Made by a program: the position numbers and the translations under genes
Shown here: positions 49,088-57,134 of the stretch, piece after piece
Numbering within the stretch: the stretch's first letter is position 1
Layout of the letters: the number at the start of each line of letters is the position of its first letter
The notes under the pieces: model-generated
Seen by the model: the letters and a program-made list of their open reading frames with translations, nothing else
The model's database searches: none
What the model was told of the DNA's origin: nothing
DNA from: JADLHS01 sp964594985
GTDB lineage: Bacteria; Verrucomicrobiota; Verrucomicrobiia; Limisphaerales; JADLHS01
Assembly (NCBI GenBank): GCA_964594985.1
Contig: CAZQNQ010000008.1
Location: 107,706-171,705 of the forward strand
DNA length: 64,000 nt
Direction of reading: 5' to 3'

Positions 49088-50986
49088 TCAGGCCTTGGCT
49101 AGAGGCGCAGGCGCAGGTGCGGGCGTCGGCTGTTTCACCTTCAACTCGATGTGTAGGTCGCGGAGTTGTTTGGGCTCGACGGTGCTGGGCGAGTCGGTCA
49201 TCAGGCATGTGCCTTTCGCGGTTTTCGGGAACGCGATCACGTCGCGGATGCTCGGCGTGTTGCAGAGGATCGCGATGAGGCGATCAAACCCGAGCGCGAT
49301 GCCGCCGTGCGGGGGCGCGCCGTATTTGAACGCTTCGAGCATGTAACCGAACCTCGCCTTCACCATGTCCGGTGGAATCTGGAGCAGTTCCTCGAAGATG
49401 GTTTTCTGCACGTCGGGCTGATGGATACGGATCGAGCCGCCGCCGAGTTCCACGCCGTTCACCACAATGTCGTAGTGCTGGCCGCGGACTTTCTTCGGGT
49501 CGGACTTGAGCAACGGGATGTCGTCAGTCACCGGCGCGGTGAACGGATGATGGCTGGAATACCAGCGGTTCTGTTCGCGGTCGAAACCGAGCAGCGGAAA
49601 TTCGATGACCCAGAGGAAATTGAATTGATCCGCCGGAATTGTCAGCTTGCCCTGCGTCTTGAGCACGTCGGCGCAATACAAACGAATCTTGCCGAGGATT
49701 TCGCACGCAGTCAGCCATTGATCGGCAGCGAACAGAATCAAGTCGCCTTCCTCGATGTTCAATTTTTGCGTGAGCGCGGCTTTTTCGGCTTCGCTGAAAA
49801 ATTTTACGATGGGCGATTTCCATTCAACGGGTGGCTGCGTCGCGCCGGCAGCGGGGGCGCTGCCGCCACCTTTCGGCGACGAGGCGTCGCCGCCACGTTC
49901 GACCTTGATGTAGGCGAGCCCTTTCGCGCCGAAACTCTTGGCGTATTCGGTCATCGTCTCGATCTGGCCCTGCGTCGCGCCGGCCATGCCTTTCGCGTTC
50001 ATGGCTTTCACCACGCCGCCATTGGCGATCGCGCCGCTGAACACCTTGAACGTGCTGGCCTTGAATTCCTCGGTGAAGTCCACGAGTTCCATGCCGAAAC
50101 GCGTGTCGGGCTTATCAATGCCGTAGCGGTTCAACGCTTCCTCGAAACTGATGCGCTTGAACGGTGTGGGCACGTCCACGTTGAGCGCGGTCTTCCAGAC
50201 GCGCTTGAGCAAACCTTCGATGAGCGCGTAAATGTCTTCGCGTTCGATGAAGCTCATTTCGATGTCCAACTGCGTGAACTCGGGTTGGCGGTCGGCGCGC
50301 AAATCTTCGTCGCGATAGCAGCGCGCGAGTTGGAAATACTTCTCCACGCCCGCGACCATGAGAATTTGTTTGAACTGCTGCGGCGACTGCGGCAATGCGT
50401 AAAACGTTCCCGGCTCGCGGCGGTTCGGGACGAGGAATTCGCGCGCGCCTTCGGGCGTGGACTTGAACAGCGTGGGCGTCTCGACTTCGAGAAAGCCTTG
50501 TTCATCCATAAAGCTGCGCGCCGCGATGGCGACCTTGGAACGCGTGCGGAGATTGCGCGCCATTTCCGGGCGACGCAGATCGAGGTAGCGATATTGCAGG
50601 CGCAGCTCTTCGTTAACTTTGTTGGCGACCTCGGGGTCGTCCACTGGGAACGGCAGGACGTCCGCCATGTTCAACACTTCAAACGACTGCGCCATCACCT
50701 CGACTTCGCCGGTGGGAATTTTCGCGTTGTTCGTGCCGGCGGGACGTTGACGGACTTTGCCGGTGATACTGACGACGCATTCGCTGCGCAGTGACGCGGC
50801 CTGCTCGAACAGTTCCTTGGTCCAATCTGACGGATCAAACACCGTCTGCGTGCGGCCTTCGCGGTCGCGGATATCAATGAAGATGAGGCCGCCGAGATCG
50901 CGCCGGGAGTGAACCCAGCCGGAGAGCGTGACGGTTTGCCCGATGTGAGCCGGGCGCAGTTCGTTGCAATGATGCGTGCGTTTCAT
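49088..50986 (-). CDS. aspS: Aspartyl-tRNA synthetase (bacterial type)
   Basis: Charges tRNA-Asp (possibly tRNA-Asn as well) with aspartate. The anticodon-binding OB fold is at the N-terminus (HCNELRPAHIGQTVTLSGWV HSRRD). Class II motif 1 is around FLEVETPTLFKSTPEGAREF, motif 2 is QLARCYRDEDLRADRQPEF TQLD and motif 3 is GIALGFDRLIAILC near the end. The bacterial GAD insertion is present. Inside it, residues about 363-386 (GGDASSPKGGGSAPAAGATQ) are an extra low-complexity stretch made by two tandem DNA hairpins. The ATG at 50986 abuts the conserved N-terminus and is preferred over the one at 51025. The 3' end is duplicated at 48584. Confidence 0.97.
   Translation of the reverse strand: MKRTHHCNELRPAHIGQTVTLSGWVHSRRDLGGLIFIDIRDREGRTQTVFDPSDWTKELFEQAASLRSECVVSITGKVRQRPAGTNNAKIPTGEVEVMAQSFEVLNMADVLPFPVDDPEVANKVNEELRLQYRYLDLRRPEMARNLRTRSKVAIAARSFMDEQGFLEVETPTLFKSTPEGAREFLVPNRREPGTFYALPQSPQQFKQILMVAGVEKYFQLARCYRDEDLRADRQPEFTQLDIEMSFIEREDIYALIEGLLKRVWKTALNVDVPTPFKRISFEEALNRYGIDKPDTRFGMELVDFTEEFKASTFKVFSGAIANGGVVKAMNAKGMAGATQGQIETMTEYAKSFGAKGLAYIKVERGGDASSPKGGGSAPAAGATQPPVEWKSPIVKFFSEAEKAALTQKLNIEEGDLILFAADQWLTACEILGKIRLYCADVLKTQGKLTIPADQFNFLWVIEFPLLGFDREQNRWYSSHHPFTAPVTDDIPLLKSDPKKVRGQHYDIVVNGVELGGGSIRIHQPDVQKTIFEELLQIPPDMVKARFGYMLEAFKYGAPPHGGIALGFDRLIAILCNTPSIRDVIAFPKTAKGTCLMTDSPSTVEPKQLRDLHIELKVKQPTPAPAPAPLAKA
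49847..49897. repeat. Two tandem hairpin units inside aspS
   Basis: GGCAGCG-GGGG-CGCTGCC (49847-49864) and GGCGACG-AGG-CGTCGCC (49875-49891) are each followed by GCCAC. They look like two diverged copies of a ~25-bp palindromic unit. They encode the Gly/Ala/Ser-rich insertion in the GAD domain and keep the frame. Confidence 0.65.
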
Positions 50987-51181
50987 GTCTAAATTCCGTG
51001 GCTGCGACTCGTGAGAGCGCGGCATTCTTGATTTTGTGCCGTGCTCTCACGAGCACAGCCACAATTACTCAAAGCGGACGCGGATGATGGCTGGGTTTGG
51101 CGCTGAATTCAAAGAGATTCTTGGCCTGGGAATGGTCATGCGCTACGCTAGGTCGGTCAGTAAACCGATTTTGACTAGAAA

Positions 51182-51724
51182 ATGAACCCGCCCACTGTCG
51201 TCACTCTCAAGCGCGATTGCGCCGTCGTCCGCATCCCCGCCGGCACCACCGACACACTAACCGCCGGAATGGAAGTTCACATCGCCCAAACGCTGGGCGG
51301 CAGTTACACCGTGCAAGCGCCGGGAGGATTGTTTCGCATCGCACCTCAAGATGCCGATGCACTCGGGTTCGAGGTGACCCAGCCCGCCACGACTTCATCA
51401 ACCAGCGGCCCCGTGAATGAGGATTTGGTCTGGCAGACGTTACGCACGTGTTTCGATCCCGAAATCCCCGTCAACATCGTGGATCTCGGCCTCGTGTATG
51501 ACATGAAACTTTCTCCGGTGCCGAGCGGTGGTTCGCGCGTGGACGTGAAGATGACGTTGACCGCGCCCGGCTGCGGCATGGGTCCGGCCATCGCCGGCGA
51601 CGCGCAGGTGAAGCTCTTGAATCTTGAAGGCATCGAAGACGCGACCGTGGAAGTCGTCTGGGATCCGCCGTGGCATCACTCGATGATCACGCCAGAGGGG
51701 AAAAAAGTTCTCGGATTGGAATAG
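51182..51724 (+). CDS. sufT: Fe-S cluster assembly protein SufT-like (MIP18/DUF59 domain)
   Basis: Residues about 80-175 are a MIP18/PaaD-like domain: LVWQTLRTCFDPEIPVNIVD LGLVYDMKL, then TAPGCGMGPAIAGDAQVKL with the conserved Cys, and EVVWDPPWHHSMITPEGKK. The N-terminal ~75 residues (VVTLKRDCAVVRIPAGTTDT) are the extension typical of SufT, a maturation factor for iron-sulfur proteins. No other suf genes are in the window. It is divergent from aspS and convergent with the acyltransferase. Confidence 0.88.
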   Translation: MNPPTVVTLKRDCAVVRIPAGTTDTLTAGMEVHIAQTLGGSYTVQAPGGLFRIAPQDADALGFEVTQPATTSSTSGPVNEDLVWQTLRTCFDPEIPVNIVDLGLVYDMKLSPVPSGGSRVDVKMTLTAPGCGMGPAIAGDAQVKLLNLEGIEDATVEVVWDPPWHHSMITPEGKKVLGLE

Positions 51725-51739
51725 CGCGGCGCAATCGCG

Positions 51740-52735
51740 TCAGGCCGCTTGCGGTATCGCGGCTTTGGCAGCATTGACGCTTTCCAGCAACCGGTCGAAT
51801 TCTTTGCAAGGCGTCGCGTAAAACGGATAGCGCTGCGACGTATTATTCGGCTTGTAGCGCCAATGCCGATAGGTCCAGAGCCAGTTCTGCGGCGTAGTGC
51901 GAATCGTCGGTTCAAAAAAATCCCAGCACTGCTGTGCAATCTGTTGAGGGGACGCGTCCGGGGCAATCGTCAACGGCTGATGAAACACCACCCGACACGT
52001 ACCATCCGGCAACGAGATGCCTTCTGTCGGGACCAACTTCGCTCGGCCGCGTTGCGCGAGAATGGAATGCAGGAACGTCACGCACATCTTCATCCCGAAC
52101 GTGTCAATGACCGTCGCCGCCTCATGAGGCCGCAGGTTCAAGTCCGCCAGCATGCCAGCCACGCCACCGCGCCGGACATGTTTCAACAGGCGGATCATGG
52201 AAGATTCCTGCGCAATGATGCGATGCCCGGAGCTTTCGCGGCAGCGTTTGAAAAAATCGCTCACACTGGGATTTTTGAAGCGTTCGGTGACGATCGTGAC
52301 GGGAATCCCTTCAAAGCCGACCGCCAGGCTCGCCATCTCAAAATTGCCGTGATGGATGCAGACCAGCACCGCGCTCTCGCCCCGCGCCTGCAGTTCATGG
52401 AGGATGTGGGCATTCTCAATCTTGAGGTAACGGCGAAAATTCTCCCGCGTCAGCGCCTTGGCCCAGAACAGGTCGAACACGGTGCGGGCGAAATTCCGAT
52501 AGGAAGCCCGCGCGATTTCCAATCGCTGGGCCGGCATGTATTGTCCGCCAAAAGCGGCTTCAATATTGGCCAGCGACCTGTCCCGGCCGCGGGAATCCAG
52601 TCGAAATGCCAGCCCGCCCAACGAGCTGGCCAACCAAACAATGGCCCGCCGCGGCAGCAGTGGAATCAGATTGGTCAAACAGACCAATGCCAACCACTCC
52701 AGCCGATGCCGGATTCGTTTCCAACGTCGCCTCAT
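51740..52735 (-). CDS. Lipid A biosynthesis acyltransferase-like (LpxL/HtrB family)
   Basis: An inner-membrane enzyme that transfers a secondary fatty acid to a lipid A precursor. An N-terminal hydrophobic segment follows a basic stretch (MRRRWKRIRHRLEWLALVCL). The catalytic HX4E motif is in CIHHGNFEMASLA. Other family blocks are GLAFRLDSRGRDRSLANIEA AFG, SYRNFARTVFDLFWAKAL, GGVAGMLADLNLRPHEAA, SLPDGTCRVVFHQPLTI and NWLWTYRHWRYKP. The ATG at 52735 is chosen because it starts the usual N-terminus; the frame is open 40 codons further. The acyl chain length cannot be predicted. Confidence 0.88.
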   Translation of the reverse strand: MRRRWKRIRHRLEWLALVCLTNLIPLLPRRAIVWLASSLGGLAFRLDSRGRDRSLANIEAAFGGQYMPAQRLEIARASYRNFARTVFDLFWAKALTRENFRRYLKIENAHILHELQARGESAVLVCIHHGNFEMASLAVGFEGIPVTIVTERFKNPSVSDFFKRCRESSGHRIIAQESSMIRLLKHVRRGGVAGMLADLNLRPHEAATVIDTFGMKMCVTFLHSILAQRGRAKLVPTEGISLPDGTCRVVFHQPLTIAPDASPQQIAQQCWDFFEPTIRTTPQNWLWTYRHWRYKPNNTSQRYPFYATPCKEFDRLLESVNAAKAAIPQAA

Positions 52736-53006
52736 GAGCGTCCATATTAAAGCAACTTTTTGGTCAATCCGAAACAAAAAGAAGGGTGGATTCGTCGAGA
52801 ATGCTAGCCGCAGAAAGAGTGCGCCGTCCCAGTCGGAAGGCGGTTTGTTGCACACTGTGGCCCGACAGTCGGGTTCAGATCAACTTGCGCGCGTAAGCAA
52901 ACAAGGCCGGGGGGTGCCGCCCGTGTGCCAAAACAAAACCGTCTGGCCGCGCTGGTGCTTGCCCGTGCGGATCAAATCCATCAGCACCCCGAAAGCACAA
53001 CCGGCA

Positions 53007-54494
53007 TCAATGTGTCACCGGAGCGAGCGCGCCCTGAAGTGACCCGACCAGAAGATTCGGAAAACAGCCCAGCACAACGACGAGAACCGCCATCACCAGC
53101 AACACCACCTGCGCAAGCATGGAAACATTCGTCGCATCAGTCCTGTTCGTCCCATTCACCACGTAGATTTGCTTCAGCACCTTGAGGTAGTAGTAGAAAG
53201 ACACCGCACTCATTGCAATCGCCAGAATCACCAGCCACAGCAAACCCAAGTCTGGTGCTCCAGTCTTCAACGCCGCCGCAAACAGGTAGAACTTACCGAA
53301 GAAACCTGCCAGCGGCGGAATGCCCGCCAACGACAACAGAAAAATCATCATGGCAAATGCCGCTATGGGGGCACGTTTGCTGAAACCGACGAAGCTCGAA
53401 AACTTATCGTCCCCTGCTCCGTCTTCCACCAACGCCACCACGCCGAACGCTCCGATGGTCGCCAAGCCGTACGTTGCCGCGTAGTAAACCACGGAAGCGA
53501 TGGCTTGTTCATCATGCGCCATGATGCCGACCAGCATGTAGCCCGCATGCGCAATCGCCGAGTAAGCCAGCAATCGCTTCACGCTGCTTTGAACGACAGC
53601 CACCAGATTGCCCAGCACCATCGAAAGCACCGCGAGCACCGCAATAACCGGCGTCCAGCCCCGCGCAAAATCCCGGTACGCCCCGCTGCCTTCCACACCC
53701 GCAAAACCGATCATCATGATCTTGGCGAAGATAAAGAAGCTCGCGAGCTTCGAACCGGAGGCGATAAACGCCGCGCTCTGCGACGGTGCGCCTTCATACG
53801 CATCTGGCGCCCACAGATGAAACGGCACGGCTGCCACCTTGAAACCAAATCCGATCACCGTCATCACGATGGCCACCACCAGCAACGGATCAAGTCCTTT
53901 GCCCGCCAGCGCTGCCGCGATCGCATGTAGATTCGTCGCACCGGACAAGCCATAGATCAAACTCAGACCAAACAACATGAATGCCGCCGCCATGCCGCCG
54001 AACAGAAAGTATTTCAACGCCGCTTCCGCCGACTTGATGTTCCGCTTGTTGAACGCCGTCAGGATGTAAAGCGCCAGGCTTGTGAGTTCGAGCGCGATGA
54101 AGATCATCAACACGTCCTCGGCGCTGACCAGAAACATCATCCCCACCGTCGCCAGCAGGATGAGCGCGAGATATTCCCCCGCGTGCGACGTGAACCTGGC
54201 CTCCAAGGAAACCAGCACTGTGCAGATCGTCAACCCGAGCAGGCAGACCTTCACGATTTGCGTCAGCGGACTCACCACCAGCATTCCGTGCAACGCATCC
54301 GCATGTACCGGATTGACCAGCATCCACAAAATCGCCGCCGCACAACCAGCGCTCGCCACCAGGCCACCGATGATCAAGCGCAACCGCGTTTCCATGCCGC
54401 GCAGCGAAGTCAGGTCAATCGCCAGCACCGCCAGCGCCGTCAGCACGACGATGGCTTCCGGCGCGGCCAGCTTGAGAAGCTCCAGATAACTCAT
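53007..54494 (-). CDS. nuoN: NADH-quinone oxidoreductase subunit N
   Basis: An antiporter-like proton-pumping membrane subunit of complex I, with about 14 helices. Key blocks: MFLVSAEDVLMIFIALELTS (membrane Glu), NIKSAEAALKYFLFGGMAAA, FKVAAVPFHLWAPDAYEGAP (with the pump Lys), VKRLLAYSAIAHAGYMLVGI and SLAGIPPLAGFFGKFYLF. The length of 495 aa is typical. It is the last nuo gene transcribed, 157 bp after nuoM2; that spacer contains a heptamer tandem repeat instead of a close junction. Confidence 0.96.
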   Translation of the reverse strand: MSYLELLKLAAPEAIVVLTALAVLAIDLTSLRGMETRLRLIIGGLVASAGCAAAILWMLVNPVHADALHGMLVVSPLTQIVKVCLLGLTICTVLVSLEARFTSHAGEYLALILLATVGMMFLVSAEDVLMIFIALELTSLALYILTAFNKRNIKSAEAALKYFLFGGMAAAFMLFGLSLIYGLSGATNLHAIAAALAGKGLDPLLVVAIVMTVIGFGFKVAAVPFHLWAPDAYEGAPSQSAAFIASGSKLASFFIFAKIMMIGFAGVEGSGAYRDFARGWTPVIAVLAVLSMVLGNLVAVVQSSVKRLLAYSAIAHAGYMLVGIMAHDEQAIASVVYYAATYGLATIGAFGVVALVEDGAGDDKFSSFVGFSKRAPIAAFAMMIFLLSLAGIPPLAGFFGKFYLFAAALKTGAPDLGLLWLVILAIAMSAVSFYYYLKVLKQIYVVNGTNRTDATNVSMLAQVVLLVMAVLVVVLGCFPNLLVGSLQGALAPVTH

Positions 54495-54529
54495 ACAAAC
54501 CTCCTGCCGCTGGAAATCACCGACAAATG

Positions 54530-54651
54530 CGGAGACGCGGAGAACGCTGAGTCCCGCTGAGAAAAAAATCTCCTCCGCGTTTTCTCCGCGGCCTTTGCGT
54601 CTCTGCGTTTCTCCGCCGTCGGCTCGTAAATCGTAAATCGTAAATCGTAAA
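54530..54651. repeat. nuoM2-nuoN spacer: CTCTGCG motif and 4x TCGTAAA tandem repeat
   Basis: Four exact head-to-tail copies of TCGTAAA occupy 54624-54651 and abut the nuoM2 stop. Upstream lies a degenerate GCGGAGACGCGG...GCGTCTCTGCG inverted sequence. Slippage here would change the spacing between the two nuo genes but not a reading frame. Confidence 0.75.
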
Positions 54652-56172
54652 TCACGGCTGGCCTCCCTTCTTCACCCACTCGAACAGCGGCGAATTGAAA
54701 CTCGGAATGATCACATCCAAAAGAATCCGCGGATACAGTCCCACCACCAGCGACACCGCGATGAACATCACCGCGCCGAGACGCTCCGGGATTGAGATCG
54801 GAGCGCCGATCTCCTGATCGGCCTGCTCGTATTCGTCATCATTGAGCCGATCTGGAGATCGGCGCTCCTCCCCAAAAAACGCCTTCTGCATCGCCCGCAA
54901 CGTGTAGGCCACGCCGATCACGATGCCCACGCCCGTGATCACCGCCAGCGTCGGGAACGCCTGCCACGCACCGATGATCACCTGCAACTCCGCAATGAAA
55001 CCGCTGAAGCTCGGCAACCCCATCGAAGCGCAACCTGCGATCACAAACGTCACCGCCGCGAACGGCATCGCCTTCACTAGATTCATGCCTTCCAGCGTGG
55101 CGAGTTCGCGCGTGTGCGTGCGTTCATAAACCATCCGCCCCACCACCGCGAACAGCAGCCCCGCGATGATGCCGTGCGAAAACATCTGCAACACCGCGCC
55201 ACTCAACCCGATGGTGTTCAGCGTCACCAACCCGAGCATCACGAAGCCCATGTGACTCACGCTCGAATAACCGATGACGAATTTGAAATCCTTTTGCACC
55301 AGCGCCACCAGCGCACCATACACGATGCCGATGACCGCCAGCACCGCGATCCACATTTTCCACGCCTCCAAGCCTTCCGGGAACAAAGTCATCGCCACGC
55401 GCAAGCAACCGTACGCGCCCAATTTCATCACCACGCCTGCGAGCAACATCGAAGCCGCCGTCGGCGCGGCCACGTGACCCGTCGGCGCCCAGGTGTGAAA
55501 CGGCCACAGACCCGCGAGAATCGCGAAGCCCACGAACACCAGCGGAAAGGCCCACATCTGGAAGCTGTGCGGGAATGGATACTTCGCCAGTTCCAGCAAA
55601 TTCATCGTGTGCGCACCGGACACCACATACGCCGCGATCAACCCGATCAGCACCATCGCGCTGCCGATGAACGAATACAGCGCCAGCTTCATCGCGCCGT
55701 ATTCCTTCCGCGTCGAACCCCAGATCGCGATGATAAAATACTTCGGCACGATGGCGATTTCGTAGAACACGAACAACAGGAACAAATCAAAACTCAGGAA
55801 CACGCCATACACCCCGCCGATGAGCGCGAGGTAGAACGCAAAAAACTCCTTCGCCCGATGCTCGATGTTCCACGAGAATAACCCCCCCCCCACCGCCGCC
55901 AGTCCCGTGAGCAACACCAGCGTCAGACTGACGCCATCCGCCGCGAGGTGAAACTCCAGTCCGAGCGATGGAATCCACGGCGCTTTGACGACCGTAGAAA
56001 TTTTACCGAGCTTGATCTCGGGAGTCGCTTGAATAAATCCCGCCACCGCCACAAACAATCCCGCGACCGCCGTCGTCATGGCGACCTTGCGCGCCGCTGC
56101 GGCCTTGCCCTTCGGCAGGAGCAGCAGCACCAGCACGCCAATAAATGAAATGTAAACGGTCCAGGCTAACAT
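54652..56172 (-). CDS. nuoM: NADH-quinone oxidoreductase subunit M, second copy (M2)
   Basis: A proton-pumping antiporter-like subunit with about 14 helices. Blocks: LFLLFVFYEIAIVPKYFIIA (membrane Glu), GLWPFHTWAPTGHVAAPTAA (pump Lys replaced in the first copy by FAVKVPLMPFHSW), FKFVIGYSSVSHMGFVMLGL and GCASMGLPSFSGFIAEL. Length 506 aa. The C-terminal region carries a charged insertion (EERRSPDRLNDDEYEQADQE). It differs enough from the first nuoM to be an old paralogue. Its start ATGTTAG overlaps the stop of the DNA methylase gene. A run of ten G on the coding strand lies near residue 95. Confidence 0.96.
   Translation of the reverse strand: MLAWTVYISFIGVLVLLLLPKGKAAAARKVAMTTAVAGLFVAVAGFIQATPEIKLGKISTVVKAPWIPSLGLEFHLAADGVSLTLVLLTGLAAVGGGLFSWNIEHRAKEFFAFYLALIGGVYGVFLSFDLFLLFVFYEIAIVPKYFIIAIWGSTRKEYGAMKLALYSFIGSAMVLIGLIAAYVVSGAHTMNLLELAKYPFPHSFQMWAFPLVFVGFAILAGLWPFHTWAPTGHVAAPTAASMLLAGVVMKLGAYGCLRVAMTLFPEGLEAWKMWIAVLAVIGIVYGALVALVQKDFKFVIGYSSVSHMGFVMLGLVTLNTIGLSGAVLQMFSHGIIAGLLFAVVGRMVYERTHTRELATLEGMNLVKAMPFAAVTFVIAGCASMGLPSFSGFIAELQVIIGAWQAFPTLAVITGVGIVIGVAYTLRAMQKAFFGEERRSPDRLNDDEYEQADQEIGAPISIPERLGAVMFIAVSLVVGLYPRILLDVIIPSFNSPLFEWVKKGGQP
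55882..55891 (-). repeat. Homopolymer of ten G (coding strand) inside nuoM2
   Basis: The tract encodes most of V-G-G-G in LAAVGGGLFSWN, an exposed turn between helices. Ten-base G/C tracts are prone to slipped-strand mispairing; loss or gain of one base would truncate NuoM2 early. Confidence 0.9.
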
Positions 56173-57134
56173 TTTGGTTTGATTGTACGACGGCGACTCG
56201 TTGGAAGAGGGGTGGCCACGCGATAGTGATCTGGGTTTTCCATCAAAACCAATTGCTCTGCCTCCGGTGAACCATCAAAACTCTCGGTCGTCACTTCCGG
56301 TTCAAAATTCATCACCAGGGCTTCCAACATTGGATTCCGGTTCTTTTCTTTTGCACCAACATGGTAAAAATGCTCGCGCGTCAACGTATCGAAACCGCTC
56401 CAATACTTTTCGAGAGATGTGTTATGGCGGTATTGATTGCTATGCCATGTCGAGACAATAAATCGCGCTGGTGTCTTTGCCAGCATACCCGCCAAATCAC
56501 GCTCATCATCTTCAGACCAGGAATTAAAGTAATCCGCATGACGCCCCAGATAGGGTGGATCGCAATAAACCACGTCACTTTTCGTTGCACAGCCAATTAC
56601 ATCACGGAAATCAGCACAGACGAACTCCCAACGACGTGCCTTCATTGCTTTGCCAACATAGTCAATTTGGTTGATAATCCTGGTTACGTAGGATTGGGCG
56701 AACCGTTCCGGCTTGTGATTATATGGCGTGTTGAATCCGCCTTTGCTGTTAAAGCGAATAATGCCATTGAAGCAGGAACGATTGAGAAATAGGAAGTCCC
56801 AAGGACTGCCTTCCTTGTTGAAGCGTGCTCGCACAGCATTAAAATAAGGCTGCCCATCTTTGCTCAATTTCTCCCCTTCGGTTTCCAAGAAACCTTTGAC
56901 CTTCGCTGATGTAATGTCCCCGGTCTGAATCGCGCGGTAAAAATTGATCAGGTGGGGGTTCTTATCCGCAAAGACGGCATTATTCGGACGAAGATTGAAA
57001 CCAATCACCCCCGACCCCATGAAAGGCTCAATCCAACAGCCATTCTGATCGAGGCTCACTTGGCCGAGAATCCAACTTACAAGTTTGGTCTTGATGCCCT
57101 GACACTTGATGGGAGGAACAAACACCTTGTTCAT
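56166..57134 (-). CDS. DNA adenine methylase (D12 class), partner of the EcoRV-like enzyme
   Basis: Transfers methyl from S-adenosylmethionine to adenine N6 in DNA. The SAM-binding motif is GCWIEPFMGSGVIGFNLRP and the catalytic motif is DVVYCDPPYLGRHADYF (DPPY). KCQGIKTKLVSWIL at the start and NRSCFNGIIRFNSKGGFNTP YNHK are also D12-class features. At 322 aa it matches M.EcoRV-type and Dam-type enzymes. Its ATG overlaps the stop of the restriction gene (ATGA) behind a strong AGGAGG. Its own last codons overlap the nuoM2 start. Specificity for GATATC is inferred from the partner, not from its own sequence. Confidence 0.93.
   Translation of the reverse strand: MNKVFVPPIKCQGIKTKLVSWILGQVSLDQNGCWIEPFMGSGVIGFNLRPNNAVFADKNPHLINFYRAIQTGDITSAKVKGFLETEGEKLSKDGQPYFNAVRARFNKEGSPWDFLFLNRSCFNGIIRFNSKGGFNTPYNHKPERFAQSYVTRIINQIDYVGKAMKARRWEFVCADFRDVIGCATKSDVVYCDPPYLGRHADYFNSWSEDDERDLAGMLAKTPARFIVSTWHSNQYRHNTSLEKYWSGFDTLTREHFYHVGAKEKNRNPMLEALVMNFEPEVTTESFDGSPEAEQLVLMENPDHYRVATPLPTSRRRTIKPKC

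Noticed and set aside
54624..54651. Four TCGTAAA units considered as a CRISPR or iteron array
   Set aside because: Units are only 7 bp with no spacers, and no cas or replication genes are present.
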